Source: Clusia tigrina (taxonomy: Eukaryota; Arthropoda; Insecta; Diptera; Clusiidae). Taken from it: a DNA stretch of 64,000 nucleotides. Made by a program: the position numbers and the translations under genes. The notes beneath the pieces are model-generated. The model was given only the letters and a program-made list of their open reading frames with translations, made no database searches and had not been told where the DNA came from. Where the stretch lies: contig OV050033.1 of NCBI GenBank assembly GCA_920105625.2, positions 1,158,001-1,222,000 of the forward strand, written 5' to 3'. This document shows, one piece after another, positions 51,767 through 63,752 of this stretch (the first letter of the stretch is position 1; the number at the start of each line of letters is the position of its first letter).

Positions 51767-52190
51767 ATGTTTAAATTTATTTTCCGAAACAAAAATAAAA
51801 CGAAAACACAAACGCAAACATTCAAAAATATGGACAAAAACAGGTCTCAGCGTATTTCGTCGAAAATTGCTCAGCCACGCATAAGGAAATTCCCCGCAAG
51901 ATCAGCGGCAACAGAAAATGTTTTGCGTAGAATTAACCTTCGCGATCGCTGCGAAAGCCACAGCTCAAACAACGGACTGTCTATATCAACAACAGATTGT
52001 TGCACTTTACTCGCGAATGTTTTAAATAAAAACCCAGAAAACATATTGCAAGCTTTTTCCGCGAATTCCAGAGAGTGCGACTGAGATTGTGGCGTATTGT
52101 GACGTGCATCTGGGCGAAAGCCAAGGCGGAACTAATGTGAATGTGTCCAATTTAAGCCAACGAGCAAGCAGTTGTGCCATCTTCATATAA
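51767..52190 (+). pseudogene. unidentified basic-protein frame with a one-base frameshift
   Basis: An ATG frame (51767, with a second in-frame Met at 51830) runs 105 codons, giving a Lys/Arg-rich N-terminus (MDKNRSQRISSKIAQPRIR) and then TTDCCTLLANVLNKNPENIL. It ends at a TGA at 52082. Coding character continues in another frame from a T5 run near 52055: PRIPESATEIVAYCDVHLGE, then NVNVSNLSQRASSCAIFI and a TAA at 52188. A single extra T in the run would explain the break. It may be a pseudogene, a sequence error, or an unspliced exon junction that I cannot resolve. I do not recognise the protein. Confidence 0.35.
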
Positions 52191-52527
52191 ATTCCGTATA
52201 TTTATTATATATAAAGCAAATTATGTCAAGACTCAAAACATTCGAGTCTATAAGCAATCCAAAAGAACTTCTCAAAGGTATGCGAGTACAAGGCCTTATA
52301 GAGAGCTCTTGGAGTTTTTTTGTAGGCAAGTGACGTGATTCAAAAAGGTTTGTAATATTTACAAATATCTCTGTGTTTAGAGCTGTAATAATACCTCCAG
52401 TTACTATAATGTCTTCAAAATCGTTGCAGACAGTTTTTGTAACACTTTGGAAGAAGCCATGAAAATATTTGTGTGTGCTCTTTTCTGCTTCTGGCTCAAC
52501 AACATCATCACCGAATGCTTCTGAATT
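52183..52527 (-). pseudogene. 114-residue stop-bounded frame without ATG, tail to tail with its neighbour
   Basis: On the - strand the frame is open from a TGA at 52530-52528 to a TGA at 52185-52183 with no ATG, so it is a candidate exon or gene fragment. The product is well mixed: FGDDVVEPEAEKSTHKYFHG, TVCNDFEDIIVTGGIITALN and KKLQELSIRPCTRIPLRSSF. A possible acceptor (ttgaaattcag) ends at 52521. It ends within 10 bp of the + strand frame above, so the two are convergent and overlap by about 8 bp. I do not recognise the family. Confidence 0.35.
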
Positions 52528-52995
52528 TCAATATTTACTTGTTCCATATATTTTTGTCGTATATTTTTGATATATCATATATATTTGATATATAAAGACA
52601 TATGGGAATTCTACAATCGAAGCGAAATGACGACACTTTTTTTTGAAATACTGGTAAAAACATTTACGGACACTAGTGTTGGAGCTTTATCAACCAAACT
52701 CGGTAAGGTTTAATTCCTTAGAGTGCCTTAGATTGCATAAAATAAAAATTGTGGAGCACTTACTTCCACCCGTGGAGCTTTAATAGCGCTCATTTACGAG
52801 TTATGAAGACATGTTTAGATTCTCCACCTTTTCTGCGCTTTATAAATTGTCATTAGTGAATTATCGCTTCTTCAACATATGCCACAACAAGTGGCAATGG
52901 TGGTTCCTTGTACGGAATCGATATTGATGAACAGCAAATGGACAACACTTGTAAAAAGAAGCATTATCATTAGAATTAATTTGCAATATTTTTAG

Positions 52996-53264
52996 AAGAT
53001 GCGGACTTTCCGGGTACCGATTTTAAGCACGAAGTGTTCGAAGCAGAGATATTCGACAGTCATTACAAACTAGTGTGGGCTGGAATACCAAGCAAGCAAC
53101 TGGAACTCTATGATGATTACTTTTTCAGATATGAGAATTGCCGAAATATTGGCTGTTTATTTCCAGATCTCTCTCGGAACTTCTCAAAACTATCAGGATT
53201 ATCAAAAAGCAGTCCAGTTAAACAGCAAAAAAACATAATAATGCAGTACCTTTTATACCTCTAA
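52996..53264 (+). pseudogene. candidate terminal exon, unidentified
   Basis: A good acceptor (gcaatatttttag) at 52995 opens a frame of 89 codons to a TAA. It contains EDADFPGTDFKHEVFEAEIF, KLVWAGIPSKQLELYDDYFF and LFPDLSRNFSKLSGLSKSSP. It might be a downstream exon of the + strand frame at 51.8-52.2 kb, entering in phase 1, but I could not find a matching donor. Another + strand coding-like run (about 52.67-52.93 kb, with two adjacent stops) lies in between, so the whole block may be a decayed gene copy. Placing it under pseudogene is a judgement, not a proof. Confidence 0.3.
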
Positions 53265-56000
53265 AGTACAGCATATTATTATTATATCTTTCACCATAAT
53301 TAATTATGACTGCAAGGGGTTGGGGGATGAGTTTTTCGACTCGAAAAGAAAGGGTTTTTTTCAGAAAGAAGCATTTTTGAGATCAAGCCCTGGGCAGGAA
53401 TAACATAGAACCTAATTTGAGTAAAATACTTAGGCGCGAGGATGTAAGAATCGAAGGTATGTATCACCTTTAATAAATATGTCAATCTGGTTCTTCCAGC
53501 AATTAATTTGTGTTCCATATCGTGTGGTTGGGCAGCTAATTACACCTAACATGCCCTTTTCTTAGTCCTTTTCGTGTTTTGTCTTGTTATCTATTTTGTG
53601 CCTTAAAAACTCCAGAAATAATATAAGAAAAATGGCAATAAAAATACGATTCAACAAAGGTATTCTATATAACATAATTTAATTCAAGATTCAGGATACC
53701 CTCTGCTCCAATAAAAATTTTCAAGACACCCGGAAAGATCCTTCTGTTTCTGAAAATCTCCAGACTAAGTAATCGTGATTATTGCCATGAGCATCAATAT
53801 ATTGCCAATCAAGCAGTATCAAGAGGCTGTTGAATAGGAATCGTGCAAAGCTAACTGAACTTTAATTTTTGGCTACAGCAGAGACCATGGGTCTCACTCG
53901 CCCCTGGGGGGAGTTTGCCGAGGAAAGAATTAACATTAGTTCACAACCGAAATGTGTATTTATGAGTATAGGGGATGGAATAACGCCTTCAACAAACAGT
54001 GTGGAGCGCAGGCATTCCTTTGTCCAAACCTAAACCAAAAGCACCGCCGCCTTCCTACAGCCGTGCAGACAGTGAACAAAACTTTGAATTTTTGTATGAA
54101 TGTATTCAATTATGTTAGATTTGGTGTGGTTGGCATTATGGGGCAGCAGTGGCAAACGCAGTGCGGGTCTACCCCACAATGTGCTAGGCTGGAAAATTGT
54201 TTAGCGCCACGATTGTTCAAGTGCAACTGCTGGCGATTTTGCCAGCAAGCAGGCAGCCATCCAACCAGCCAATGCAGCTAGCAGCCGGGCAGGCAGCAGT
54301 TGCAAATATTTGTGTTTAAATACGAGTATTTATATTTATTTAGTATTTTAGCCATTTTTTGTGAATTTTATATTTAATTTTTTAAGTTGATTTAATGCAA
54401 TTAGCCGCGCGTGCAGCTGGTAACAATGGAATGAAACGTGATTTTGGTATGCAAGAGAGCGATAGCAACAAAAACAACGTCAGTGGCAGCAACTGCAACG
54501 TAGCAATATCAGCGGTTGTTTCTGATGACGTTGTCGGGCTAATTAATAAAATTCAGTTGTTTATTTAAAACACTCGTTGCGTAGACAAACTCCGTCAGAA
54601 TTCAATTATGTACGCCACTCCATTCAGTGGAGAAGCAAGTGCAGCAAAATCGAAGTTATCTGCTCTGCGCGCTACCGCGTTAAGATACGTGCGTATCTTG
54701 TGGAGAGCGCTCGCATTCCTTCCACCAGCTTATCGCTATTCGCAAAGTGCATATTTAAATTTGCGAACACACCTACACAAGCACAAGCGATCGCACTCAT
54801 CCCCTTGCGCCGTCACGCACTCACACACGCGCACACCCTCGTACACTCCACGCAGAAATCGCGCATGCATGGCTTGGCGTGGTATCTTTCCAACGCGCTT
54901 ACATGCGCTTCTCTGCAGCGACAAACCATTTCGTACGATTTTGGCGGCTGTCGTCGTTTCTTTTCAGTTCGCATTTGATTATTTAATTTTAATAAAAGTA
55001 AAATTGAATTGGAAAAGAAAATTAAAAAATGCAAAACTGTATTGGAAAAGCAAAAGAGGCAAAACGAGCCACTCGCCCAGCAGAAATTTATGCGAATCGT
55101 TCGCCCAATTAAAAATGCAAACAACATTTTTTTCCCAAATTTTTCCCTTTTTATGGATATTCACTCGATTCATTCATAAATTTTATTTCTCGTGTGCAAG
55201 TGCGTTGGTGGTGCGATGGTTGTTATGCGGCTGAAATAGGGTGTAGTAACTATGGACTTACAGAGGGCAGAAGGTGTGGCTGGCAGGAGTACTAAGACGG
55301 TGGACCCTTTATAGCTACTTGATCATTTTAATCCTTGAGCTTAACATCGAAATTATAAAAAAATTAACTCAACTATTTCAGAAATATACATGATATGCAT
55401 ACACATGTACATAGAATGTGTTCTTTTTATAGATTTGGATCACCACAAATAAAATGATCAAATCTCTACAGTGCTACGATTTTGTAGAGTAAACTTCACT
55501 TTTCTAATAAAAGTCAAAAAATATTGGAAATTGTTTTCCATTGGACCCGGTTTACAAGGCTGGGTCATTAGAACACACATAAGGGCCGCCTCTGTATTCA
55601 ATCACACTCAAGTAAACACACCCAACTATGAATGTAGATTTTTATAGGAACTTGAGAATTGCCGTTTAGGACAATTTGTCTGTTAGGGCCCTGTATGCAG
55701 ATATATTTACTATTTTGGTATTATATTATGTATATATATATACAATTTTTGTACCGATAAAGAAAACATCATGCATTATTAATTTTCATTGCTTTTCAAA
55801 ATAATCGTCTAAACATTTTTGTACATATTTTAATCAATCGGGAAGTCTCTGGTACCCTGAATCAATAATTTCATAACTTATGTATGAGTACGGAAATAAA
55901 TAAGTAGGCGAAAATGCGTGAGTTTAACATAGATGGTTCATCAATTTGACCGGGCCATATTTGTTGGTCTTTATGCTCCTTTTGATACACTTCATGCTCC
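53265..56000. other. no supported gene
   Basis: Two overlapping + strand frames at 54.58-55.23 kb are the longest here, but they run through CA-rich low-complexity DNA and show no motifs. I do not accept them as genes. The rest is AT-rich and featureless. Confidence 0.5.
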
Positions 56001-56009
56001 GGTCAACAA

Positions 56010-56740
56010 ATTGTAGGTGACCCCTTCGGCATTGACAGTACGGGGATGTTTTGGACTAACAATGAAGCTACAATTTTCTTACCAGTAATTGGAAAACACA
56101 TCACATTTGCTGGTTCAACTTGAAACGACTCAAATACGGCATTGTTCAGTTCTTGTACAGAGTCGGCACAAAAATGTGGGGTTTATAACGTGTCTCTAGC
56201 AATCATTATCACTTTATTATTTACACATAAGAGTATTGTGTGGCTCGCTTTCATTGCACAATTGTTACCTCGCTCCAGCTAAGCCGATTGTCATCCTTCA
56301 TCAGGTTTATCATTTTGTCTATGATTTGCCGGGACGATTGTGTCGTTTTCTACTTGTAAACTGATCATAATTCAGGTACAACACTAAGTTTCCAACCTAG
56401 TCCAGGTTCATCCTTTTGATGGTCAGATTGAATTCCATTTCATCTCACGTGAGTCTCATTATTTGTTGTAGACATGAAATATTTTATTTATATGGGATAG
56501 GACATGCCCTCTCCTTCAGTTTCATACAGTTTATGAGTGGTGATTGCCAGTATCAAATTTATCTTCATTTCGTCCGTAAGCCACAACTTCATGGATAGGT
56601 TTAGTTTAGTGATTGATATGAGAGTTAAGCGCTCATTCCTACCTTATAATCCAAGTCTCATTAAACAAGTACAGTTGCTCTTTTTAGCGCACTTATTTGG
56701 CACGTTCACAGTTTGCTGCACGAATATTTACTTTTAACCA
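56010..56740 (-). mobile_element. possible Tc1/mariner-type relic (tentative)
   Basis: Short - strand pieces in different frames resemble parts of Tc1-type transposases. MKLWLTDEMKINL (about 56.58 kb) resembles the W..VLWTDE.KINLF block. KTTQSSRQIIDKMINLMKDD followed by NRLSWSEV (about 56.33 kb) resembles the linker between the two N-terminal DNA-binding helices. DSVQELNNAVFESFQVEPAN (about 56.15 kb) resembles the C-terminal S..EL..A+...W..IP stretch. Their order is not the expected one, stops separate them, and I see no terminal inverted repeats. This is a weak call. Confidence 0.3.
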
Positions 56741-56960
56741 AAGAATTGTAGTTTTCTGTCAAGTTTTTCTTTCATAATTTTCTTTTCGTTTTCTTGTTTT
56801 ATGTCTTTGTTTATTGCAATCCACTTATTTGTCTTTGTCACATATTAGTCTCATTTTAGCACCTTCAAGTTACTTGGACTTCAAAGGAAGTTGCTATGGA
56901 GTTAGGCGCGATATACGCATGGGAATACAAGACACAAGTATTGGTGTTAGTATAATATCA

Positions 56961-57034
56961 TTTTTGTAGGCACAATTTTTGTAGGCACAATTTTTGTAGG
57001 CATAATGTTTGTAGACATATTTTTAGTAGACATA
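56961..57034. repeat. five 15 bp tandem units
   Basis: Direct copies of tttttgtaggcacaa decay progressively from left to right (cacaa, cacaa, cataa, then two with agacata). Confidence 0.9.
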
Positions 57035-57039
57035 TTTTA

Positions 57040-60000
57040 CTAGTGAGAAAAGGATTTGAGCATTGTTAGCTTTAAAAAACCAATCTTTGAATAGGTAAAA
57101 AATACATTTGTTTTATTTATGTCGTAGGTCCATTAAATATAAATTTGAAAATGTTTCAAGATTGAATGGTTTCGCCATGAAGCAGAATTCGATGACAGAC
57201 TTCGTTGGCTTCAATTCCGCTTTGGCCGGCATTACGGCCATCCGCCCTTGTTTAAGCTCTCAGTAGGCCAGTTGTGCGCGATTCGCAGGGTGCATTTAAT
57301 TGATGCACCTACGTCACGAATGAATACGTGCGGTCGCTAAGAGTGACTCAAATCTTAAATATGTTCACGTAGTTAAAATTCAAGTTATTGGTGTTCAACA
57401 AATTACGACTTCTCAGAATTTTGCTGCTGAGCAGCAGTTCATTATTGATATAGAAATATTGCTCTAAATATATTTCCAGTTTAACAGAACTTTTTCTTGA
57501 TTAACGGTCGTACTGGGAAAATCATTTCAACCGTTTAAATGATTATGCGATTGCAAAGTGCCTTCCTATCACGTTCACTTCCAATAAAGTGGTTGCGCTG
57601 CGGTGCCTGTCCGAATGTCGTATTCATTATAAATTATGCACTCAGACTGGGTGTCAATTTGCATCTTAGGATGGAAATGTACGATTTGAATGAAATCTGC
57701 TCTGAAGGAATTCATCTGAACAACTCGTTGTGTGTGTTAATCTAAGAGATATTTGTACACAAACACCCTCTGCGGTGTAAGAAGTCCCTTTTACTTTCAT
57801 TTTCTTTGCATATTTTATGCCACTGCCTCTTTGATTATGGAAATGTCCCACCTGAATGTCTGTGGGCAAAGCAAATATGTTTTTGGTGGAACACAAGAAT
57901 GAACGACTACGAAGGTCAACTTTTTAGCTATACATATGCATATGTAAGGCTTGAGCCCCCAGGCAATTACATCTGATCCAGTGTACATCTTTTTGACCAT
58001 TTCATTTACGACTGTATAGAGAAAAAGGCGAGTTTCATCACAGTGCCTGTTCCTAGTTGTGTAATAATAGCTTCCTCCTCCAAATATAACCAACATTCTA
58101 AAGACATATTCTAAAGCGCTACAGACCTCCTATACTCCTATTAACCATTAGACACTGCAAATTGATGATGTTGGCTGGTAAAAACTTGAAGCATGACCGA
58201 TGCGTAGCGATGACCGTGATTGTGGGCGAGGGAACCATTTGATTTACAAAGAGTAGCAAATTAGCGTGTTTGTTATCACACACTGGGCGTGACGACGCAC
58301 CACCTCAGAGTGCCATAAGCCGCCAAGAGCCGGACTCTTACTCAGGCAATGACTAACAACAGCGACCGTCGTAATTGGCAGCTACAACAAAGCACCAGGG
58401 GCGGCCAAGAATGCTAAGAAAGGCGAATTAAGTGAATCAGGCGTTGACTAAAAAAACAACAACCAATTTGTTTAAATAATGGATACGTTCGATTTTCGTT
58501 TCGGCGTAATTGTATAAAATTTGGGTAGTCAAAATGACAAATGATGCGATTAAAGCATGGCAAAGAAAAACGTTAAAAATATTTATTAACAACACAAAGT
58601 TGCTTTTGCGATTTTGGTTGTTGATGGACAAAGAAAAAACTTTGCCGTGTTTAAGTAAGTTTGTACGTACTTCTTCGCTCTTTGGTATCGGCCTCAGTGG
58701 TTGCGGTGCTGCCTGCTGGTGTTGCTGTTGCTGTTGATCAGGTTGTTGTATGCATCAAAGAAGAGCACACACGCACACACTCTCACAGACACTTGAAACA
58801 CTTCACTGGCAACACTCACTCGCCTCGCACTTTATTACAACAAGAAATTGCATACTCTATCGAAGTGTTGGGATTACGTCGTTTTGTGCACTTAATCTTT
58901 ATGCGGCTTGCAATTGAATTCGCAGCTATTGTTGTTGTTATAAAACACAAACAAGTTCAACTAAAATTTTGTTTAGTTAAATAGTAAGAAACACCGATTT
59001 TGAAAAGCGTTGTACAAATTTTGAGCTCCTTTTGTTATGTCGCTCCACTTGCTATGAACAAAGTGTAAGTAAACGTTCCCGTTGTACTTGGCAACCAACC
59101 AAACATGGAACCATCAAATTACAGCATTTGAGAGCACAGCTCGCTTCATGGTTTGAACGTACGTGAATGCTCGACTTTAACCGCGCGGCGTTTAATTGTG
59201 TTAAACGCTTGAAATCTCGACACAGACTGAACGCGAGCGTGAGCGTGCGTAAAAGCGAGCGCTCGAACGACTGAGCGAAGTCTCAAAGCAATCAAACCGT
59301 AACTAAAACAAAGCAAACACATATAAAAACGCTGAAATAAAACAGCAATCACAACAACAACATTACTCGTACTTACCCACCAACCGCGAGTTAGCAAGTT
59401 CAAGTCTCAATGTTAGTATTCGTATAAGTTCGACGCTGTGAGCCAAGCTGCCATCACAGCTGCTGCCAACAACGACAAATATGTTCGGCCTGGTTTGTAC
59501 TTTGCTTCGTGCCTCACACATCAGCGCAAGCCAAGTTTAAAACCGGCATTTAAGTGCAGCTTCATACATGCAACTCATGCCCAGGTTTGAGGCGTCTATT
59601 CAATAATGGCGTTATGGTTTAGCCACCAGTGTCAGTCAGTTGGTTCGTTCAAGCATGTTGCATGCATTTAAGTGCTCTTATTTGCTCAGATTGGCCTGGC
59701 AACCTAAAATCAACAATATTCGTCACTTCGCTCAGGTACGCCTAATGGAAATGGGAAATTGTTGCTACTACTGTTTTAGCCTTTCAGCATTGCATGTTGT
59801 TTATTTGAAATTCAAATCAAATTTCGGCTTATCCCAGGCCCCATAAATATGCAGGTGTCCGGTTGCTCGGGGTTGACTTATGACATGCGCACACACACTT
59901 CATGACATATGTACATCACATGCACGTCGCTTCCTTGTTGTTGCTGGTGTTGTTTTTGTAGCCAACATAGCCAACTTGCCGGCTAATTTGTTTGTTCGCA

Positions 60001-63000
60001 TTTTCACTGACTCATCCACAAAATTATGTCAGGAATGCGCGCATTAAAGGTGGAGTTGGCTTTAACTCCGCTTCGCTCCGCTTTATAAAAGTACAAAGGA
60101 ACATTTCCAATGAGCGAGCGGGGCTGCCAGATTGCTGTAAATGCTTTATTTAACTTTCCTAAATTCGTTTTTGAAATATTTAAGTATAAGAGTGAATAGA
60201 TAGGAATGGTATTATGAGGTACCAACAAGATTTACTGTTGTAGCACAAATCGATTGGAATTTTTTAATAATACAATTGCAGTGTGTTAAATAATTGTTTT
60301 TTTTTCAAATTTATCTCAGTGGAGGATGTAAAATAAGTATTGCAATCGGAAATAAATCGAAATATAATTTTTGTAAATCGGTTCATTTGACCTAATTTCT
60401 TAGAGGCCTGTGCGGTCACTTAAATTTAATTTTTTAAAGCATTCTTAAGATTTTTTAAATAAGATTAAGAATGGATCCTATTATTTCTTTCATATATCAC
60501 ATATTCATTATTTTTATTATTACTTGAAAAACAATAACTTAATTATTATTTAACACTAGCTGCCAGGACCTTCAGTTCATCACATATTAAATAATCATTT
60601 TTACTTTCATCAGTCGGTTTGTCCGAAAAAATCTAGCATACGAGTTTCTTCCTATTAATCAAAATGAATCTTTGACCAGAATGAATATTATCAATAGGCG
60701 GAATACCGATTTTTTCAATTATCTATTAAAAAAACCTATACTTTGGACCATTGAAATCGCCCATTCCTATTACAGATGCTTCCACAAGAATGTAAGAATT
60801 TTAGTCCCATAAAAAAATGATACATACAATCTGGCAACACTGTTTTTAAATCCTGATCAGCTTTTCATAGTATACAAATTAAGAATGTTCCTATTTTTTA
60901 TTTTCTTTCTTAAAAAATATACCAAGGCGCGTGCTTAGCACGCTTGACGCGATACTAACTCAAATTAATAGAAACCCGAAACTCAAAGCCACCAGTTTCA
61001 GCGTAGAGCTCAGGCTGCGCGATGCATTAGACTGGAATTTGTCTTGAACGAACTGCATTCCAAGCCGGCTTAGGCAGACAGTGAGGGAATTGAACGTACG
61101 CTATGATGAATAGGGGGAAAAAAGTTCGTAGAAACCAGGCCCAGAGTGTGAGTCACAACCTTTGCAGCCGTGGGGGGAGTTGTGAGTGTGCTTGCACCTT
61201 CTGCTGCTTAATTGAAAAAAAACTCAGCAGAATTTAACTGGAAATGGGGAAAAATCTGCGGCAGCTGCAAGCGTTCGATTGCGCATGCGATGTGTAATGA
61301 AGAATGGGACTCAGCAACTGCCATGACCAGTTTAGCTATTTTGCATATTGGCTAAGACGGGTAAATGCTTGGATAGAGTTGCCGGCAGTCAGCATGTCGC
61401 CTCTTGTGCGAGGAATGCCATAAAAGTTTTAAGTGAAATTGAGACTTTTGTCAAAAATTACAAATGGAGGCGACAAATCAGCATTTTGCCCTTCTCAGCA
61501 CTCTTTTTCCCTGACGGAGAATTTCCTTCTGCGTTCGTTGTCGCTGTTCAATTGCAGTTTGGCTGCTTTGCTTATTCTGCTCGATTTTTGTTAGCTTGTT
61601 CATTTTGAGTTTGTTGCTGCTTTCCCAGGGTTTGAAGTCGCCACTGTAGTCGGTTTTCCGTTTCAATCTGATGACATACGGAATGGCAAGTTTTTGGCTG
61701 TCTGTGCTAGTTGGCAGTTTTTTTAAGGTGAATGCACCTTTGCGGAATAAATTCAGAATCGAAATGATTGCCAAAGAGCTCCCATGTTTTGAAGCATTTC
61801 TTAACTGTGTAAACCCCGATTGTCACCAGTAACCCAATCATCCACAGCTTACAAGAAACACACTTTTATGTGGTTTGTGCTCTTTCACTGTCATAGACTT
61901 ATCACAATTGGCATATTTTAATGAAACTATTCAAGCCACAAATTTCATATCCTCAACTGATCGTCCCTTAGTCTTAAGACTGGGGTGGTCGCCCATTCTG
62001 TGAAGCTGTGAAGGGAACAAATATTTATAATTCTCACATTATTCGCAGAAATATCCTTAGGAAGTTTTACTCGTATTCTTGCTTAACTGCTTAATGGAAG
62101 ACACTGCTTCTTTCCCACACAAAAAATAGCAATAGGGTAGCCTAGCGAATGTCTCTGAACTGGAAGATTAAGGGTCCATTTCATGAACTTCACACCTATC
62201 TGGAATAACTCTATTCACATAATAAATACACTGACTGTCCACCTAATAATATGTTTCCTTTGTCTTGAGAGGCTTATGGACGCGCTATTCGACCATTGTG
62301 TTGGTATAGAAATACTGTAATACTGCTTTATTCGGTCTAGCTCCTTCAATGGTTCCCTTTCCTTACAACATAAAAATACAAAAACCGCATTGGAACTTGC
62401 GGTCTTCCAGTGGATCCTTTGTTCGAATATCTAAGTGGGAAGCCATACCTTAAGGAATGTTGTAGTGTTTAAATAGGTGTTCCGACCTTAATTAGGTCAC
62501 GTGTTTGTTCTAATGACCTTCACGCAATCACAGAGCAGAGCACTGGTTTTTCAAAAGTATGTGTTTATAAAAGTTTCCAAAGGAAAGTGTAACAAACTTA
62601 ACTTGCTGCACGCTTCATAAATATTCATTGTATTAGTTACGAGGAAACATACGCAGTGTTACCTTGTTACGGTAGTACACCGGCAGACAGTACTGACTCA
62701 TTGCCGCCTCTGCTCTGACATTTGCTCTTGAATTATCGCTCACCAATCAGACACACTGCGTCTAGCCTCAATGAGAAGCCACCACTGACATAGAAACGTG
62801 CAACAGCGGATCGCAGAACTTTCCGCTACCGCTGCAGTTGCAAATCGATTAAAATATGGGAAATCCAATCCAATGTCTCCAAGGGGAAGGGTGAAAACGC
62901 GTCAGAACACCCACGTATGGAGGCAATTGCAAAATAAAACCAACGCAATTGGAAAAACCACAAAACCTTTGAATGGCAAAGTGGAGAGGGAGCACTCATG

Positions 63001-63680
63001 CCGACTTCAATGCGGTAAATTTGAGCGCAGCGTAATATTCCGGAAGAGTTTTCCAAGAGCAGAGTGCAAATAAATTCGGGGGCAAAGTGCTCCCAATGCT
63101 TGTATTGTGCGAAGTTAACTTAGAAACGCTTTGCACGCTTAAATGCCAACGAGCACTCAAAATTCAATTCCAGCTTAGTCGCCTCCCAAACACCCACTCT
63201 GCTGCTCGGCTTCTGTTCGAAATGAAATTCATAATCATGTCAACAAAACGCGGCTGAAAAATACACAAGTATCTGCATAAATTAAGTGAGCTGCTGCCAA
63301 TGGCGAGGAAAGAGCCGCGAGGCTCTCATTTATTCTAAAACCGCAATCAAATTCATTAGGGCGTATTTTTGAAATTAATCCGATTATGCGCGCCAAGATA
63401 CAAAGTCGCACGACACACAGTAGCAGCGGGATATGAGGTATCATTGACATGTTCCAACTTTTTATGGTAATGATTCCACAACAGAAAATCGAATCATATT
63501 TACGAGTATTTAATATTTGACTGCTGCATATGAAAATATTTGGAGAATTACATTGTAGGGGAGCAAATGAGGTCGGATATATGCGATAAGTGAGCTCCAT
63601 ACTGTAACGACTCGTTTTCGCTGGGGTAAGAACTCAGCGGGTCCCAGGGTCACTTACAGAAATTTATTTCAATCGCGTTA
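57040..63680. other. no supported coding gene
   Basis: I see no recognisable exon. The part at 59.1-59.5 kb is richer in CpG and in initiator-like words on the - strand and may be a promoter region (separate entry). The part at 60.2-60.9 kb is very AT-rich. Confidence 0.5.
59230..59520 (-). promoter_or_regulatory. candidate - strand promoter and 5' untranslated exon
   Basis: On the - strand a strong donor, TGG/GTAAGTA, occurs at about 59361 after a stop-containing leader, as a non-coding first exon would have. Nearby, on the same strand, two initiator-type TCAGTC words lie in a CpG-rich stretch (about 59.22-59.28 kb). The signal-peptide exon of the VWC gene needs an upstream 5' exon, and this is the best donor I noticed to its right. 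The 25 kb link is inference, and the initiators lie downstream of the donor, so they could be a second promoter or chance. Confidence 0.25.
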
Positions 63681-63694
63681 GGTTTTATAAGTGT

Positions 63695-63704
63695 TTTATT
63701 TATT
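63695..63704 (-). terminator. overlapping AATAAA signals on the - strand
   Basis: AATAAATAAA on the - strand lies about 50 bp after the stop codon at 63753-63755. This spacing fits the 3' end of a gene that enters from the right edge. Confidence 0.5.
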
Positions 63705-63752
63705 TTCAAACTTACTACTTATACATATATATAATTATATTTAATTACTACC

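Noticed and set aside
54550..54590. + strand initiator TCAGTT with a downstream AGACA element
   Set aside because: The spacing is one base off the usual downstream element, such words are common by chance, and no supported gene follows.
54577..55234. Overlapping + strand frames of 133 and 208 codons
   Set aside because: They run through CA-rich low complexity and a Lys/Asn-rich AT tract. The residues are not protein-like and the frames shadow each other.
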